From WYZ-LMO2 sp038731605 (GTDB lineage Archaea > Halobacteriota > Archaeoglobi > Archaeoglobales > Archaeoglobaceae), in assembly GCA_038731605.1 (NCBI GenBank), contig JAVYQP010000002.1, forward strand, positions 186,001 to 250,000: 64,000 bases of DNA. The letters are read 5' to 3'. Below, in pieces: positions 24,437-32,061 of this stretch. Position numbers and translations under genes: made by a program. The first letter of the stretch is position 1, and each line of letters starts with the position of its first letter. The notes under the pieces are model-generated. The model saw only the letters and a list, made by a program, of their open reading frames with translations. It did no database searches and was not told where the DNA came from.

Positions 24437-24862
24437 ATGCCATACTGGCTCTGCATAACAACCGAGGAGAATTGGGAGGTCATAAAAAACAAGAAGGTCT
24501 GGGGTGTTGCGAAAAGACACGAGGGAACGCTGAGAAAAGTAAAGAAGGGTGATAAACTTTTGATCTACGTGAAGCAGAGAGTTGAGGACAAAAAGATAGT
24601 CGAGCCAAGGATAGTTGGAGCGTTCGAAGTTGAAAGCGATGTTTTTTACGACAACACAAGGATCTTTAAGTCCCAATACAACGAAGTTTACCCTTTCAGG
24701 GTGAGGATCAAAGAGCTCAAGCTCGGGAAAGTGGATTTTAAACCCCTAATTCCGAAGCTGAAGTTCATCAAGAACAAGAGCAGATGGACTGGGCACCTCA
24801 TGGGCAAGGCGATGAGAGAGATCCCGGAAGAAGATTACGAACTGATCTACAGTCTTCTTTAG
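24437..24862 (+). CDS. EVE domain protein
   Basis: The 141-residue protein fits the EVE/YTH-like fold. It begins MPYWLCITTEENWEVIKNKK, then VAKRHEGTLRKVKKGDKLLI with YVKQ, VGAFEVESDVFYDNTRIFK and YPFRVRIKELKL. It ends with FIKNKSRWTGHLMGKAMREI, the helix that frames the binding pocket. EVE proteins recognise modified bases in DNA or RNA and often accompany restriction or RNA-modification systems; no such partner is adjacent here. It has its own promoter. Confidence 0.85.
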   Translation: MPYWLCITTEENWEVIKNKKVWGVAKRHEGTLRKVKKGDKLLIYVKQRVEDKKIVEPRIVGAFEVESDVFYDNTRIFKSQYNEVYPFRVRIKELKLGKVDFKPLIPKLKFIKNKSRWTGHLMGKAMREIPEEDYELIYSLL

Positions 24863-24916
24863 AGAAACAAAGGCTTGGATCCCTTGATTATACCAAAGAA
24901 TGTGAAAAGTCTTAAT

Positions 24917-24992
24917 CTTTGGTGTGCTAAACACACAAACTGTCCAAACAGTTAAGACAACCTTTCAACATTCGAAGGGTTGAACACCAAAG
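24917..24992. repeat. 76-base palindromic element with 9-bp terminal inverted repeats and two inner hairpins
   Basis: The ends CTTTGGTGT (24917-24925) and ACACCAAAG (24984-24992) are perfect inverted repeats. Inside lie AACTGT-CCAA-ACAGTT (24938-24953, 6 bp with a 4-base loop) and CAACCTTTC-AACATTC-GAAGGGTTG (24958-24982, 9 bp with one G-U pair). A competing GTGTG/CACAC hairpin occupies 24922-24936. The architecture resembles a small non-autonomous mobile element or a multi-stem RNA. It forms the 3' end of the small ORF at 24927-25160. I found no second copy in the window. Confidence 0.5.
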
Positions 24993-25160
24993 CAGTTTTT
25001 CCAGATACCTCCTTGCGCTTCTCTTCAAGAAATCCGCAATAACCCATCTCCTTATCTTGTTGTATCTCTGCCTGAGAAGTCTAACGTTCTCGTCGTTTAT
25101 TGTCATGAACACTTCCGGCGGTATTGCGGGAGAAGCGAATTGGGCAAACCTTTTGCTCAT
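24927..25160 (-). CDS. Small basic protein whose C-terminus is supplied by the palindromic element
   Basis: 77 codons starting at ATG 25160, which overlaps the TGA of the upstream DUF1616-like gene (ATGA), so it is translationally coupled. The first 55 residues look like a real protein (FASPAIPPEVFMTINDENVR, IRRWVIADFLKRSARRYLEK) with a basic helix. The last 20 or so residues lie within the 76-base palindromic element and have an odd composition (KGCLNCLDSLCV). Probably the element was inserted near the original 3' end and now provides the stop codon. The family is not recognised. Confidence 0.45.
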   Translation of the reverse strand: MSKRFAQFASPAIPPEVFMTINDENVRLLRQRYNKIRRWVIADFLKRSARRYLEKLLWCSTLRMLKGCLNCLDSLCV

Positions 25161-25570
25161 CTTGGTGCGTAAACGTTGACCCATAGGTGAAGGCTTCTGT
25201 AAACGCTCTCGTTTGTGTAGAGGAGGAACTCAACCTTCTTTTTCCCTTCTTCGCTCAAAGAAAAGACGAATGGAAACTCAATTTTTTCTCCATTCGCCAA
25301 GGTTATCTCTTTCTCGTATATCGTTTCGTTGTCAACCTTAACCCTGAAAACGTAGCTCATATCCCTGTGCTCGCGGTTCACAATTCCGACGATGACCATC
25401 GCTTTTTCGTTCACGAAAACGTGCGTCGGATAGTCCGCTGCCTTTCCCTTCTCTCCAAGGATGTAGAATTCGGTGAAACTCTCCTCTTTTGGGTTCAGAG
25501 CTATGTAGATCGTTGCAGCGATGCATGCGAACAAAGCAAAGAGGAGAACGTAGGTCAAAGCTTTTTGCAT
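25157..25570 (-). CDS. DUF1616-like membrane-anchored protein
   Basis: About 137 residues from ATG 25570, which has GAGGTGA nine bases upstream; a TTG at 25579 is the alternative. One N-terminal membrane span (ALTYVLLFALFACIAATIYI) is followed by an extracellular beta-sandwich: FTEFYILGEKGKAADYPTHV, VIVGIVNREHRDMSYVFRVK, IEFPFVFSLSEEGKKKVEFL and LHLWVNV. This matches the C-terminal domain of archaeal DUF1616 proteins, which often accompany glycosyltransferases in surface glycan loci. It follows the GT2 gene by ten bases in one operon. Confidence 0.75.
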   Translation of the reverse strand: MQKALTYVLLFALFACIAATIYIALNPKEESFTEFYILGEKGKAADYPTHVFVNEKAMVIVGIVNREHRDMSYVFRVKVDNETIYEKEITLANGEKIEFPFVFSLSEEGKKKVEFLLYTNESVYRSLHLWVNVYAPR

Positions 25571-25580
25571 CGTATTCAAC

Positions 25581-26690
25581 TCACCTCTCGCTCACGAAGC
25601 TCAAAAGGAAGGATGCCAAGATCGTTTGCAGTCCCAAGACGAGCAAGATGAAGGCTAAGAAGTTCTCTGTAGTGGGCGGAAGAAATCTGAAGCCAGTGCT
25701 TGCCCACTGGAAAACGAGGTAGGAAGTGTAGAGAACGCCGAGAAAGAGGATTGCGAGTCCAAAAATGATACCCTTCTCGAGCGAGAGTTTCGAGATTATT
25801 TTTTCAACGAACCCGTTTGAATCGATTAGATCTCTTTTGGATCCATAGATAGCTGCGAAGAATCCAAAGAATAGTATGTTATAGCCACAAAGCAAAAGCA
25901 AGCTTCCAAGGATCATGGTGTGGATTCCTGGGTTGTAGAATATTCTTATCTTGAAGAGTGCCATGAGCATCAGAAAAGCTCCAAAGATCGTAAGTGCTAA
26001 GCCTGGGATGAAGTATAGGTGTGTTGGAGTGTGCAAAAGCATGAACTTCACATGCCTCCACCCATCGCTGAAAGTTCGAAGCTTCGCCTTGCCTATTCTC
26101 TTTCTGTATGTTATCGGAACCTCCACTATCTTCAGCCCTTTTCTCTTAGCTTGGACTACCATGTCTGAGGCGAAGTCCATTCCGTCGGAGAGAATTTTCA
26201 TCTTCGCTATCGCCTCCTTTTTTAAAGCCCTGAATCCGCTGTGTGCATCGCTCAGATTCGTTTTAAAGAAGAAGTTCAGGAACCAAGTCAAAATCGGGTT
26301 ACCTATGTATCTGTGCGACCACTTCATCGCCCCTTTCTCAATTTTTCCAAGGAATCTGCTCCCTATGACAATGTCAGCATCCTTCAAGGCATCTAAGAGC
26401 TTCGGAATCTCTTTGAAGTCGTAGCTACCATCTGCGTCGCACATGACAATGGTTTCATATCTCGCTTTTTCGAATCCAAGCTTGTAAGCGTATCCGTATC
26501 CAGGCTTGTCTGCTCTGATCACCTTTGCTCCAAGTTTTTCAGCAATTTCTGGCGTTGAATCGGTCGAGTAATCGACCACTATTATCTCTCCCTCTATCTT
26601 TTTCTCCTCAAAAACCTTTTTTATCTCTTCTATGCAGAAGGCAATCGCTCTCTCTTCGTTTTTTGTCGGAAGAATAACGGAGACGCCCAT
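25581..26690 (-). CDS. Family 2 glycosyltransferase with C-terminal membrane domain (dolichyl-phosphate sugar synthase-like)
   Basis: 369 residues. The N-terminal GT-A domain has VSVILPTKNEERAIAFCIEE, IIVVDYSTDSTPEIAEKLGA, IVMCDADGSYDFKEIPKLLD (catalytic DxD) and DIVIGSRFLGKI. These motifs match dolichol/polyprenyl-phosphate glucosyl- or mannosyltransferases. From about residue 230 there are four hydrophobic segments (FIPGLALTIFGAFLMLMALF and others) anchoring it in the membrane. It lies four bases downstream of the surface-protein gene at 26695 and upstream of a DUF1616-like gene, which suggests it makes the lipid-linked sugar used to decorate the encoded surface proteins. Confidence 0.9.
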   Translation of the reverse strand: MGVSVILPTKNEERAIAFCIEEIKKVFEEKKIEGEIIVVDYSTDSTPEIAEKLGAKVIRADKPGYGYAYKLGFEKARYETIVMCDADGSYDFKEIPKLLDALKDADIVIGSRFLGKIEKGAMKWSHRYIGNPILTWFLNFFFKTNLSDAHSGFRALKKEAIAKMKILSDGMDFASDMVVQAKRKGLKIVEVPITYRKRIGKAKLRTFSDGWRHVKFMLLHTPTHLYFIPGLALTIFGAFLMLMALFKIRIFYNPGIHTMILGSLLLLCGYNILFFGFFAAIYGSKRDLIDSNGFVEKIISKLSLEKGIIFGLAILFLGVLYTSYLVFQWASTGFRFLPPTTENFLAFILLVLGLQTILASFLLSFVSER

Positions 26691-26694
26691 AAAA

Positions 26695-27561
26695 CTATCT
26701 CTTGCGTAGGAGCGCTAAGGTTGCGAGAGCCACAACCGCTACAGCAAACTCAAATCCAGAAATTCTTACACTCTTTTTCTCAGTTTTCTCGGTTTCATTC
26801 TTTTCTGGAGTTTTTGGAGCTTCAGTTGTTGGGATAGGCGTCTCATTAAGTTCTTCAGGAGTCTGAGCCGGGGTTTGTTCTGGGGTTGGAGTGTAGATAG
26901 GAGCAGGAGTTTGCGTTTGTTCCGGAATTGGAGTTTGAATCGGAGTTTGCGTTGGCGTTTCTACTGGAGTTGGAGTTGTCTCCGTTGCTCCACCTCCAGA
27001 ACCTGATGTCGGAGTTTGTGTAGGTGCTGGAGCAAGGTAAACAGTTTTTTCTTCGTTCTTCACCTTTATCTTGAACTCCCCAACTGGAATCGGATCTGTG
27101 TCATAGCTGAACTCAAATCTTCCGTTCTCGTCAGCGTAAAGATAACTTTTTGCACTTATCTTTATTGTAACTAAGCTCGAGTTCGATTTCCCGAAGATCT
27201 CGACATCGTATCTTCCCTTTGGCACGTTGCATTGAGAAACCGTCGCAACTCCATTCTCAGCACTCGAAGTCTTTGTTATCCAAAAAACGATTTTTACAGC
27301 AACGCTCAATTGCTCAACGTCCTTTGCGGTAACGCTAAAGCAGTTCTCGCTGACTGGAATGTCTACGCTGTAAAGTCGCCAGCTGTATTTCCCGCTTTGC
27401 ACGCTGAGTTGTTTTTCGAAACTCACTTCTATGGGTATCTTTTCGTTCGGACTTGCGACCCCATAGATCTTTACAACGTCTCCTTTGACTGGATTGCTTG
27501 GATCTATTTCGAAAGCGGATGCTACACTTATTAAAAGAAATAAAAAAATTAAAGTCCTAAT
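26695..27561 (-). CDS. Secreted Thr/Pro-rich surface protein with C-terminal anchor; apparent AUU start
   Basis: About 288 residues. The open frame extends upstream of a GTG at 27426 through FEIDPSNPVKGDVVKIYGVA to a clean signal peptide (RTLIFLFLLISVASA). That signal is preceded only by ATT at 27561, and an in-frame TAA stands two codons before it. GGGTGAT lies five bases ahead of the ATT. The mature protein has two beta-rich domains, a Thr/Pro/Gln-rich linker (TQTPTSGSGGG, PTPVETPTQTP) that is a likely O-glycosylation region, and a C-terminal SGFEFAVAVVALATLALLRK tail. That tail resembles PGF-CTERM sorting signals handled by archaeosortase. It follows the larger surface protein by 11 bases. 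Confidence 0.75.
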   Translation of the reverse strand: MRTLIFLFLLISVASAFEIDPSNPVKGDVVKIYGVASPNEKIPIEVSFEKQLSVQSGKYSWRLYSVDIPVSENCFSVTAKDVEQLSVAVKIVFWITKTSSAENGVATVSQCNVPKGRYDVEIFGKSNSSLVTIKISAKSYLYADENGRFEFSYDTDPIPVGEFKIKVKNEEKTVYLAPAPTQTPTSGSGGGATETTPTPVETPTQTPIQTPIPEQTQTPAPIYTPTPEQTPAQTPEELNETPIPTTEAPKTPEKNETEKTEKKSVRISGFEFAVAVVALATLALLRKR

Positions 27562-27572
27562 ACCTTATCACC

Positions 27573-29408
27573 CTACTGCTCCCTTCTCCTCAGTAGATAA
27601 GCGATTGCAAGCAGTCCAGCGATTGCAAAGATTGCTTCGAAGCCCGGAATCCACGGCTTCGGAGTTGGCGTTATTGTGGGTGTGGGAGTTGGCGTAGGTG
27701 TTGGAGTTGGCGTTGGTGTGGGCGTTGGTGTAATCTCGGGCTTGAGGGCTAAGGCGAAGTAGCTAAATCCTGGAGTCTCAGCCAAGAAGTGGTAGAATCC
27801 GTCCTTCTCACCAACGAACCTCGTCGGCAGTTCGACCCATTTTCCATCTACGAATCTCATTGCTATAACTCTCTTCGGATCTATACCCTTCAAGACCTCG
27901 ATCGGAACTGCGAACTCTATCTTCCCGCTTATACTCGTTACTTTGCTCATCTCAAGGCTTATGTCGAAGAGGATTAACATCGCCATTCCTTGTATCGCTG
28001 GCACTTCTGGCGGGATCTCTGTAAATCTCTTTATGCTTATCTTTACATCCGTGTTCTCCGCTGGTGTCAGTATTATGGAGGCGATGTATATCATGTCCTT
28101 GCTTATATACGCGGTTTCTGGGATGGTGTAGAGGTTCTCCTTAGCAGCAAAGATGCCTATGTAGGGGGTTGTGAACGAGATCCACTTCTCCTCGGTCTTC
28201 ACTCCTCCACCAGCACCGCCGCCACCTACTGGTGGTCTGGGTGTGGGAGTTGGCGTAGGTGTTGGAGTTGGTGTCGGAGTTGGAGTTGGCGTAGGCGTTG
28301 GAGTGGGAGTTGGTGGTGGCGGGGTAACGATCGTAACGAAACTCTGGTTGAAAGCCACAACTTTGTCAACTTTCCCTCCCCAGACAACTGTGAAGAGAAT
28401 GTAGTCTCCTGCTGGAAGGTCTTGTGTTGTTAGCGAAATTTGGCTTGTGTTTCCTACGATGCCTGAGTCTCCAAATGCGAGTCTGTATCCTTTACTCTGG
28501 AGTTCTTCTAACACGTTCTTTACCGTTGTGGCGTTAACATTCGTCAATCCTACGCCGAGGATCTTCCAATCTTCTATTAAGCTAACACCGTCCGCTGTAA
28601 GTTCGGTTCCGAGCTTTGTTCCATTGCTTGTAACCCTTATTTCATGCAAGCTCTTGTAATCGGTCAGGTTGACGAGAACTGCTCCATATCTGTAGCTACC
28701 ACTTGGAGCATTTATGGAAATATCCATATCAATGGTTTCGTTAACTTGAACGCTTTGCGGAACTGAAACGCTCGCCTTGTATTCGAGAACTTCAATTCCA
28801 CTAATCGCAACGATCGTGACGTTGCACTCTGAGAGATCCTCCTTCGTTACAAGAACAACGTAGTCTCCGGGAGCGAAAGTTCCTATGTCTAAGTCGGAGT
28901 TTGCATTGATTGTTCCATTTTTAACGCTCTTGTTCAGGAAGAGGTCTTTGAAGTCACATACATTTCCGTTTAAGATCTCTTCAACTATGTTCTTTGCCTG
29001 TGTTGGATAGGTCTTCGCAATGTAGTAGTAGTAACTTCCAGCGGATGCGTTCAACTTGAGAGTCACATTTGTGTTGCTGTAGTAGATTCGATGCTTCTGA
29101 TAGGGATAAACGACTACAAAGTCTTGATTTGCTAGTACGTTCAATTTTATTGTAACAGTCCGATTATCCTTTGTGTAAGTTGTCTCGTTGAAGCCGTTGT
29201 AGACAAAGCTCAGCCCGGGAAGTTCAACTTCTTCGCCACCTTTCAATTCAATCCAGTTCCCATAGAGGATTGTGAAGTTGTGTTGCATAGAATGGCAAGT
29301 TATGTTGACCACTGCGAAAACTCCAGGAGTCGAGGGCTGGGCAAGCGCTGGAATCGCTAAAGATAAAACAAAGAGACACACAACTACTAGCTTCGATATG
29401 CGGTTCAT
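27573..29408 (-). CDS. Large surface protein with PGF-pre-PGF domain and PGF-CTERM anchor
   Basis: 611 residues. The signal peptide is KLVVVCLFVLSLAIPALAQP. Two N-terminal beta-rich extracellular regions carry many N-x-S/T sequons, and a first (Thr-Pro) repeat lies near residues 363-392. A PGF-pre-PGF-type domain follows (residues about 400-560: WISFTTPYIGIFAAKENLYT, GKIEFAVPIEVLKGIDPKRV, ETPGFSYFALAL). After a second (Thr-Pro) repeat comes the sorting tail PGFEAIFAIAGLLAIAYLLR, PGF-CTERM, for archaeosortase cleavage and lipid anchoring. It is probably an S-layer-associated glycoprotein. A minus-strand TATA (ttttttaaa) lies about 30 bases upstream. Confidence 0.88.
   Translation of the reverse strand: MNRISKLVVVCLFVLSLAIPALAQPSTPGVFAVVNITCHSMQHNFTILYGNWIELKGGEEVELPGLSFVYNGFNETTYTKDNRTVTIKLNVLANQDFVVVYPYQKHRIYYSNTNVTLKLNASAGSYYYYIAKTYPTQAKNIVEEILNGNVCDFKDLFLNKSVKNGTINANSDLDIGTFAPGDYVVLVTKEDLSECNVTIVAISGIEVLEYKASVSVPQSVQVNETIDMDISINAPSGSYRYGAVLVNLTDYKSLHEIRVTSNGTKLGTELTADGVSLIEDWKILGVGLTNVNATTVKNVLEELQSKGYRLAFGDSGIVGNTSQISLTTQDLPAGDYILFTVVWGGKVDKVVAFNQSFVTIVTPPPPTPTPTPTPTPTPTPTPTPTPTPTPRPPVGGGGAGGGVKTEEKWISFTTPYIGIFAAKENLYTIPETAYISKDMIYIASIILTPAENTDVKISIKRFTEIPPEVPAIQGMAMLILFDISLEMSKVTSISGKIEFAVPIEVLKGIDPKRVIAMRFVDGKWVELPTRFVGEKDGFYHFLAETPGFSYFALALKPEITPTPTPTPTPTPTPTPTPTITPTPKPWIPGFEAIFAIAGLLAIAYLLRRREQ
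27661..27731. repeat. Six-base tandem repeat coding for Thr-Pro (C-terminal linker)
   Basis: Degenerate units of GGNGTT/GGNGTA read on the minus strand as alternating ACN CCN codons, giving about ten Thr-Pro pairs. Such repeats can expand or contract by slippage, changing spacer length between the surface domain and its anchor. Confidence 0.8.
28240..28320. repeat. Six-base tandem repeat coding for Thr-Pro (central linker)
   Basis: The unit type is the same as in the repeat at 27661, encoding about 14 Thr-Pro pairs between the N-terminal domains and the PGF-pre-PGF domain. The two arrays share units, so recombination between them could delete the intervening domain. Confidence 0.8.
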
Positions 29409-29489
29409 AGCATCTTAGTAACAAATATCTTTAAAAAATTTTCGATGGGATGCGAAAGCTTTTAAATTTCAATGTAGTGCAGAATACTG

Positions 29490-30155
29490 ATGGAAGAAAA
29501 AGACCTGTTCGCAATCGCAATCGCTTCCTTCTCATCGGTCTTCTCGACTCTATCTTACTTTCTGATCGGTAGCATTCCACTCACCGCTCTTGGCATAGGT
29601 TTGCTAATATTCAGCGTTTCTCTGCTCTTGACAGACTTCACACCAATCCCAAGCCAAACGACTAAGGCTTTGCTCGAGAGCAGTGTTTTGAACATTGAAG
29701 CGATTTTGGAAGAGTTCGGCATAAACAAGAAGGCATACTATGTTCCAAAGGAAAACAAGGCTTATCTCCTTATCCCGATAGACCACGAAGAGGTTCCGAA
29801 GTCCTTTGAAGTCAAAGGTTTGATAACGAGCATCGATGGAAAGAACTACTTATCCCTTTTCCCCCCAGCTGGAGTCGTTAGCGTTGAGAGCTTGGAAGCT
29901 GGAATATACGATTACCTTGTCGAGAAAACTGGATTAGCAGACTCTGTGAACGTTCTCGATCAAGGAGAAAGAATTGTTGTTGAGATCCAGAAACCAAAGG
30001 CAAAGGTTTTTGCGAAGAGGTTCAGAGAAGTTGCGGGTTCGATGGAGGCGAGCATAGTTGCGAGCGTTGCAGCGGTTGCAAAGGGAAAAGTTGTTCAAAT
30101 AGAGAGCGAGGAAGAGGAGAAGAATAGGAGAAAAGTCGTTCTTAGGGTTCTATGA
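29490..30155 (+). CDS. Membrane protein with two N-terminal spans, first gene of the MoxR operon
   Basis: 221 residues. Two hydrophobic segments at the N-terminus (FAIAIASFSSVFSTLSYFLI; LTALGIGLLIFSVSLLLTDF) are followed by a cytoplasmic alpha/beta domain (ILEEFGINKKAYYVPKENKA, LSLFPPAGVVSVESLEAGIY, EIQKPKAKVFAKRFREVAGS). I know similar proteins only as conserved archaeal hypotheticals found next to MoxR/DUF58 genes. A TATA box (cttttaaat) at about 29459-29467 predicts a leaderless transcript at ATG 29490. It overlaps the next gene by four bases. Confidence 0.65.
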   Translation: MEEKDLFAIAIASFSSVFSTLSYFLIGSIPLTALGIGLLIFSVSLLLTDFTPIPSQTTKALLESSVLNIEAILEEFGINKKAYYVPKENKAYLLIPIDHEEVPKSFEVKGLITSIDGKNYLSLFPPAGVVSVESLEAGIYDYLVEKTGLADSVNVLDQGERIVVEIQKPKAKVFAKRFREVAGSMEASIVASVAAVAKGKVVQIESEEEEKNRRKVVLRVL

Positions 30156-30388
30156 ACAAGGAAATAGCTTCGAATTTCTTCTTTTTGCTCCTCATGGCTT
30201 TGACCGTTGCTTTTCTCTCTGCTGGAGAGAACAAGTTGGAGGTTTACCTTAGCGCATTCATCGTCGAATACTACGCAACGATTGCAATCTTCAGACCGAG
30301 AAGGAGGTTCTTTGACTTCTTAGCCTTGGCGTTGTTCATCGTTTTCGTTGCAATAGTCTCTGCAAAGGTCAGGGAGGTGCTTGGATGA
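30152..30388 (+). CDS. Small two-span membrane protein of the MoxR operon
   Basis: 78 residues with two hydrophobic helices (SNFFFLLLMALTVAFLSAGE; FFDFLALALFIVFVAIVSAK) separated by a short loop with FRPRRR. There is no recognisable family. Four-base overlaps with both neighbours show it is translated as part of the operon, so it is probably a subunit of the membrane complex encoded here. Confidence 0.65.
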   Translation: MNKEIASNFFFLLLMALTVAFLSAGENKLEVYLSAFIVEYYATIAIFRPRRRFFDFLALALFIVFVAIVSAKVREVLG

Positions 30389-32061
30389 AGAGAGTTGCTT
30401 TGCTTTTAACGATCTTCTCGATCATCATCCTTACTTCCTATCTCTTCTTCAAGACTCCGGAAGTTGAAAGGCATTTGAATCCATACTCGATTCCAGAGGA
30501 GAGGGTTTCCTTTTCAGATCTAATTCCCTTCTACATCCCAATCGCCGAAAGCGTTTTGGCTGAAAACTATTCCCTTGCCTTGGAGAAGTTGAGCGATCAC
30601 AAATTCGTTTACGTTCCAAGGGATCTGAGGTTTAGCTTTGAGAAGTTCAACGAAACTCTATCCGATGTTTTTTTAAGGCTTAACTTTACGAAGGAGAGAA
30701 TAGAGGAAGCTAAGAACTACCTTGCATACGGAGAATTCGAGAAAGCCTCCGATTCTATTAGATCTGCGAAGATTGAGCTCTTCAAGATTAGGAAGATTGT
30801 AGAGGTAACGGTAGGGGATTTGGAAAAGAGGATTGCGATTCCCTTGCCAAGGGAAGTCGTGAACAGGATCCTTGAAAGATACGAAAAGGAAATCGAGGCT
30901 TTGGAGAAGCCAAAGGAGCTAAAGAAGACAAATCTCGAGCTCTACGTTAACAAAAGCGAGGTTTGGGTTGGGGAAAGCTTAGAGGTCTTCGGAAGGCTTT
31001 ACGCCGAAGAAGCTTTGGCAAACAGAAGCGTGAAGGTATTCTTTGATTCGAAAGAGTTCGAAGTTAGAACGAACGAAGAAGGAGAGTTCAGCTTAATCCT
31101 CGTTCCAGATTTTTACAAAGAAAAAGCAAAGATTGAAGCGTTCTTTCCAAAGGAGGGGAATTACTCCGCTGCGAAAAACAGCAGTGAAGTGGTCATAAGG
31201 TTTCTTAAGCCAGAGATAAAGATAGAGCTGAACGCAAAGAATTTCTTGCCGGGGGAGATAGTTAAAGTTAGGGCTTTGACTGAGCAAAGGGCTGAGATAG
31301 AGTTCCTTGGAAATCGAAGGTTTTCGAACTACGCTGAATTCGAAATTCCCTTAGATGTTAGCGAGGGCGAGAAAAAAGTAATCGTCAGAACTGAGGCGAA
31401 TGGAACAATCGCTCCCGGAATTGCTTACGAAAGCGTTTACGTGTACAGAAAAGCCGTGTCCGCAGAAATTCGAGTCCCGCTTTTTGCTTTTTCTGGGCTT
31501 GGCTTCGATGTAGAAGGAGAGATGAACGAGAGCTTGAACGGAACTGCGGTCGTTGAACTCGGGGGAAGGGTTTTTGAGGGCGAAGTCAGGGATGGGAAGT
31601 TCAGGTTAAGAATCGAAGCCCCTTTTTCTCCGAGCTCAAAGGACAAAGTTCGAGTTAGCTTTGAGCCAGACGACAAGAGATACAGAGCTTTTCAAAAGGA
31701 GTTCGAGGTTGTCTTGATAAACCCGATTGTTTTCATCCCAGCCATTGCTTTGATCTACTATGGGCTTAGGAGAAAGGAGAAGCCGAGAGTTAGGATTGAG
31801 AAGAGATTTGAGGTTGAGAAATCGAAGAGAAGCCCTTACTTGGAGTGTGCTGAAGAGATTGCGAAGATCTTTGGTATCCAGATCTCGAAGAGCGACACGA
31901 TAAGGGAAATAGTTTCGAAGTTCAGGGGAAAGCTTGAGGAAAGCTTGTTTGCAAGGTTCGAAAGACTCTCTTACCTATACGAATCGCATTTGTATGGAGG
32001 AAAAGAGCTTGGCGAAGATTTCTACAGGACTCTGGAGGAGATCAGATGCGGGAAATCTTGA
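30385..32061 (+). CDS. Membrane-anchored protein with extracellular Ig-like repeats and C-terminal DUF4129-type domain
   Basis: 558 residues. An N-terminal span (ALLLTIFSIIILTSYLFF) precedes a helical extracellular region (30-180) and two or three immunoglobulin-like beta domains (ELYVNKSEVWVGESLEVFGR; IKIELNAKNFLPGEIVKVRA). A second span follows near residue 455 (INPIVFIPAIALIYYGLRRK). The cytoplasmic tail (YLECAEEIAKIFGIQISKSD, TIREIVSKFRGKL) resembles the DUF4129 domain usually found beside transglutaminase and MoxR/DUF58 genes. There is no catalytic motif. I infer a structural or sensing role at the cell envelope. It overlaps both neighbours. Confidence 0.7.
   Translation: MKRVALLLTIFSIIILTSYLFFKTPEVERHLNPYSIPEERVSFSDLIPFYIPIAESVLAENYSLALEKLSDHKFVYVPRDLRFSFEKFNETLSDVFLRLNFTKERIEEAKNYLAYGEFEKASDSIRSAKIELFKIRKIVEVTVGDLEKRIAIPLPREVVNRILERYEKEIEALEKPKELKKTNLELYVNKSEVWVGESLEVFGRLYAEEALANRSVKVFFDSKEFEVRTNEEGEFSLILVPDFYKEKAKIEAFFPKEGNYSAAKNSSEVVIRFLKPEIKIELNAKNFLPGEIVKVRALTEQRAEIEFLGNRRFSNYAEFEIPLDVSEGEKKVIVRTEANGTIAPGIAYESVYVYRKAVSAEIRVPLFAFSGLGFDVEGEMNESLNGTAVVELGGRVFEGEVRDGKFRLRIEAPFSPSSKDKVRVSFEPDDKRYRAFQKEFEVVLINPIVFIPAIALIYYGLRRKEKPRVRIEKRFEVEKSKRSPYLECAEEIAKIFGIQISKSDTIREIVSKFRGKLEESLFARFERLSYLYESHLYGGKELGEDFYRTLEEIRCGKS

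Noticed and set aside
24917..24992. Palindromic element as a tRNA or tRNA-like gene because it is 76 bases long
   Set aside because: No acceptor, D or T arm consensus fits; the stems do not have tRNA proportions.
28171..28433. Plus-strand frames rich in Gly-Val across the Thr-Pro repeat
   Set aside because: They are complementary-strand shadows of the repeat in the surface-protein gene.
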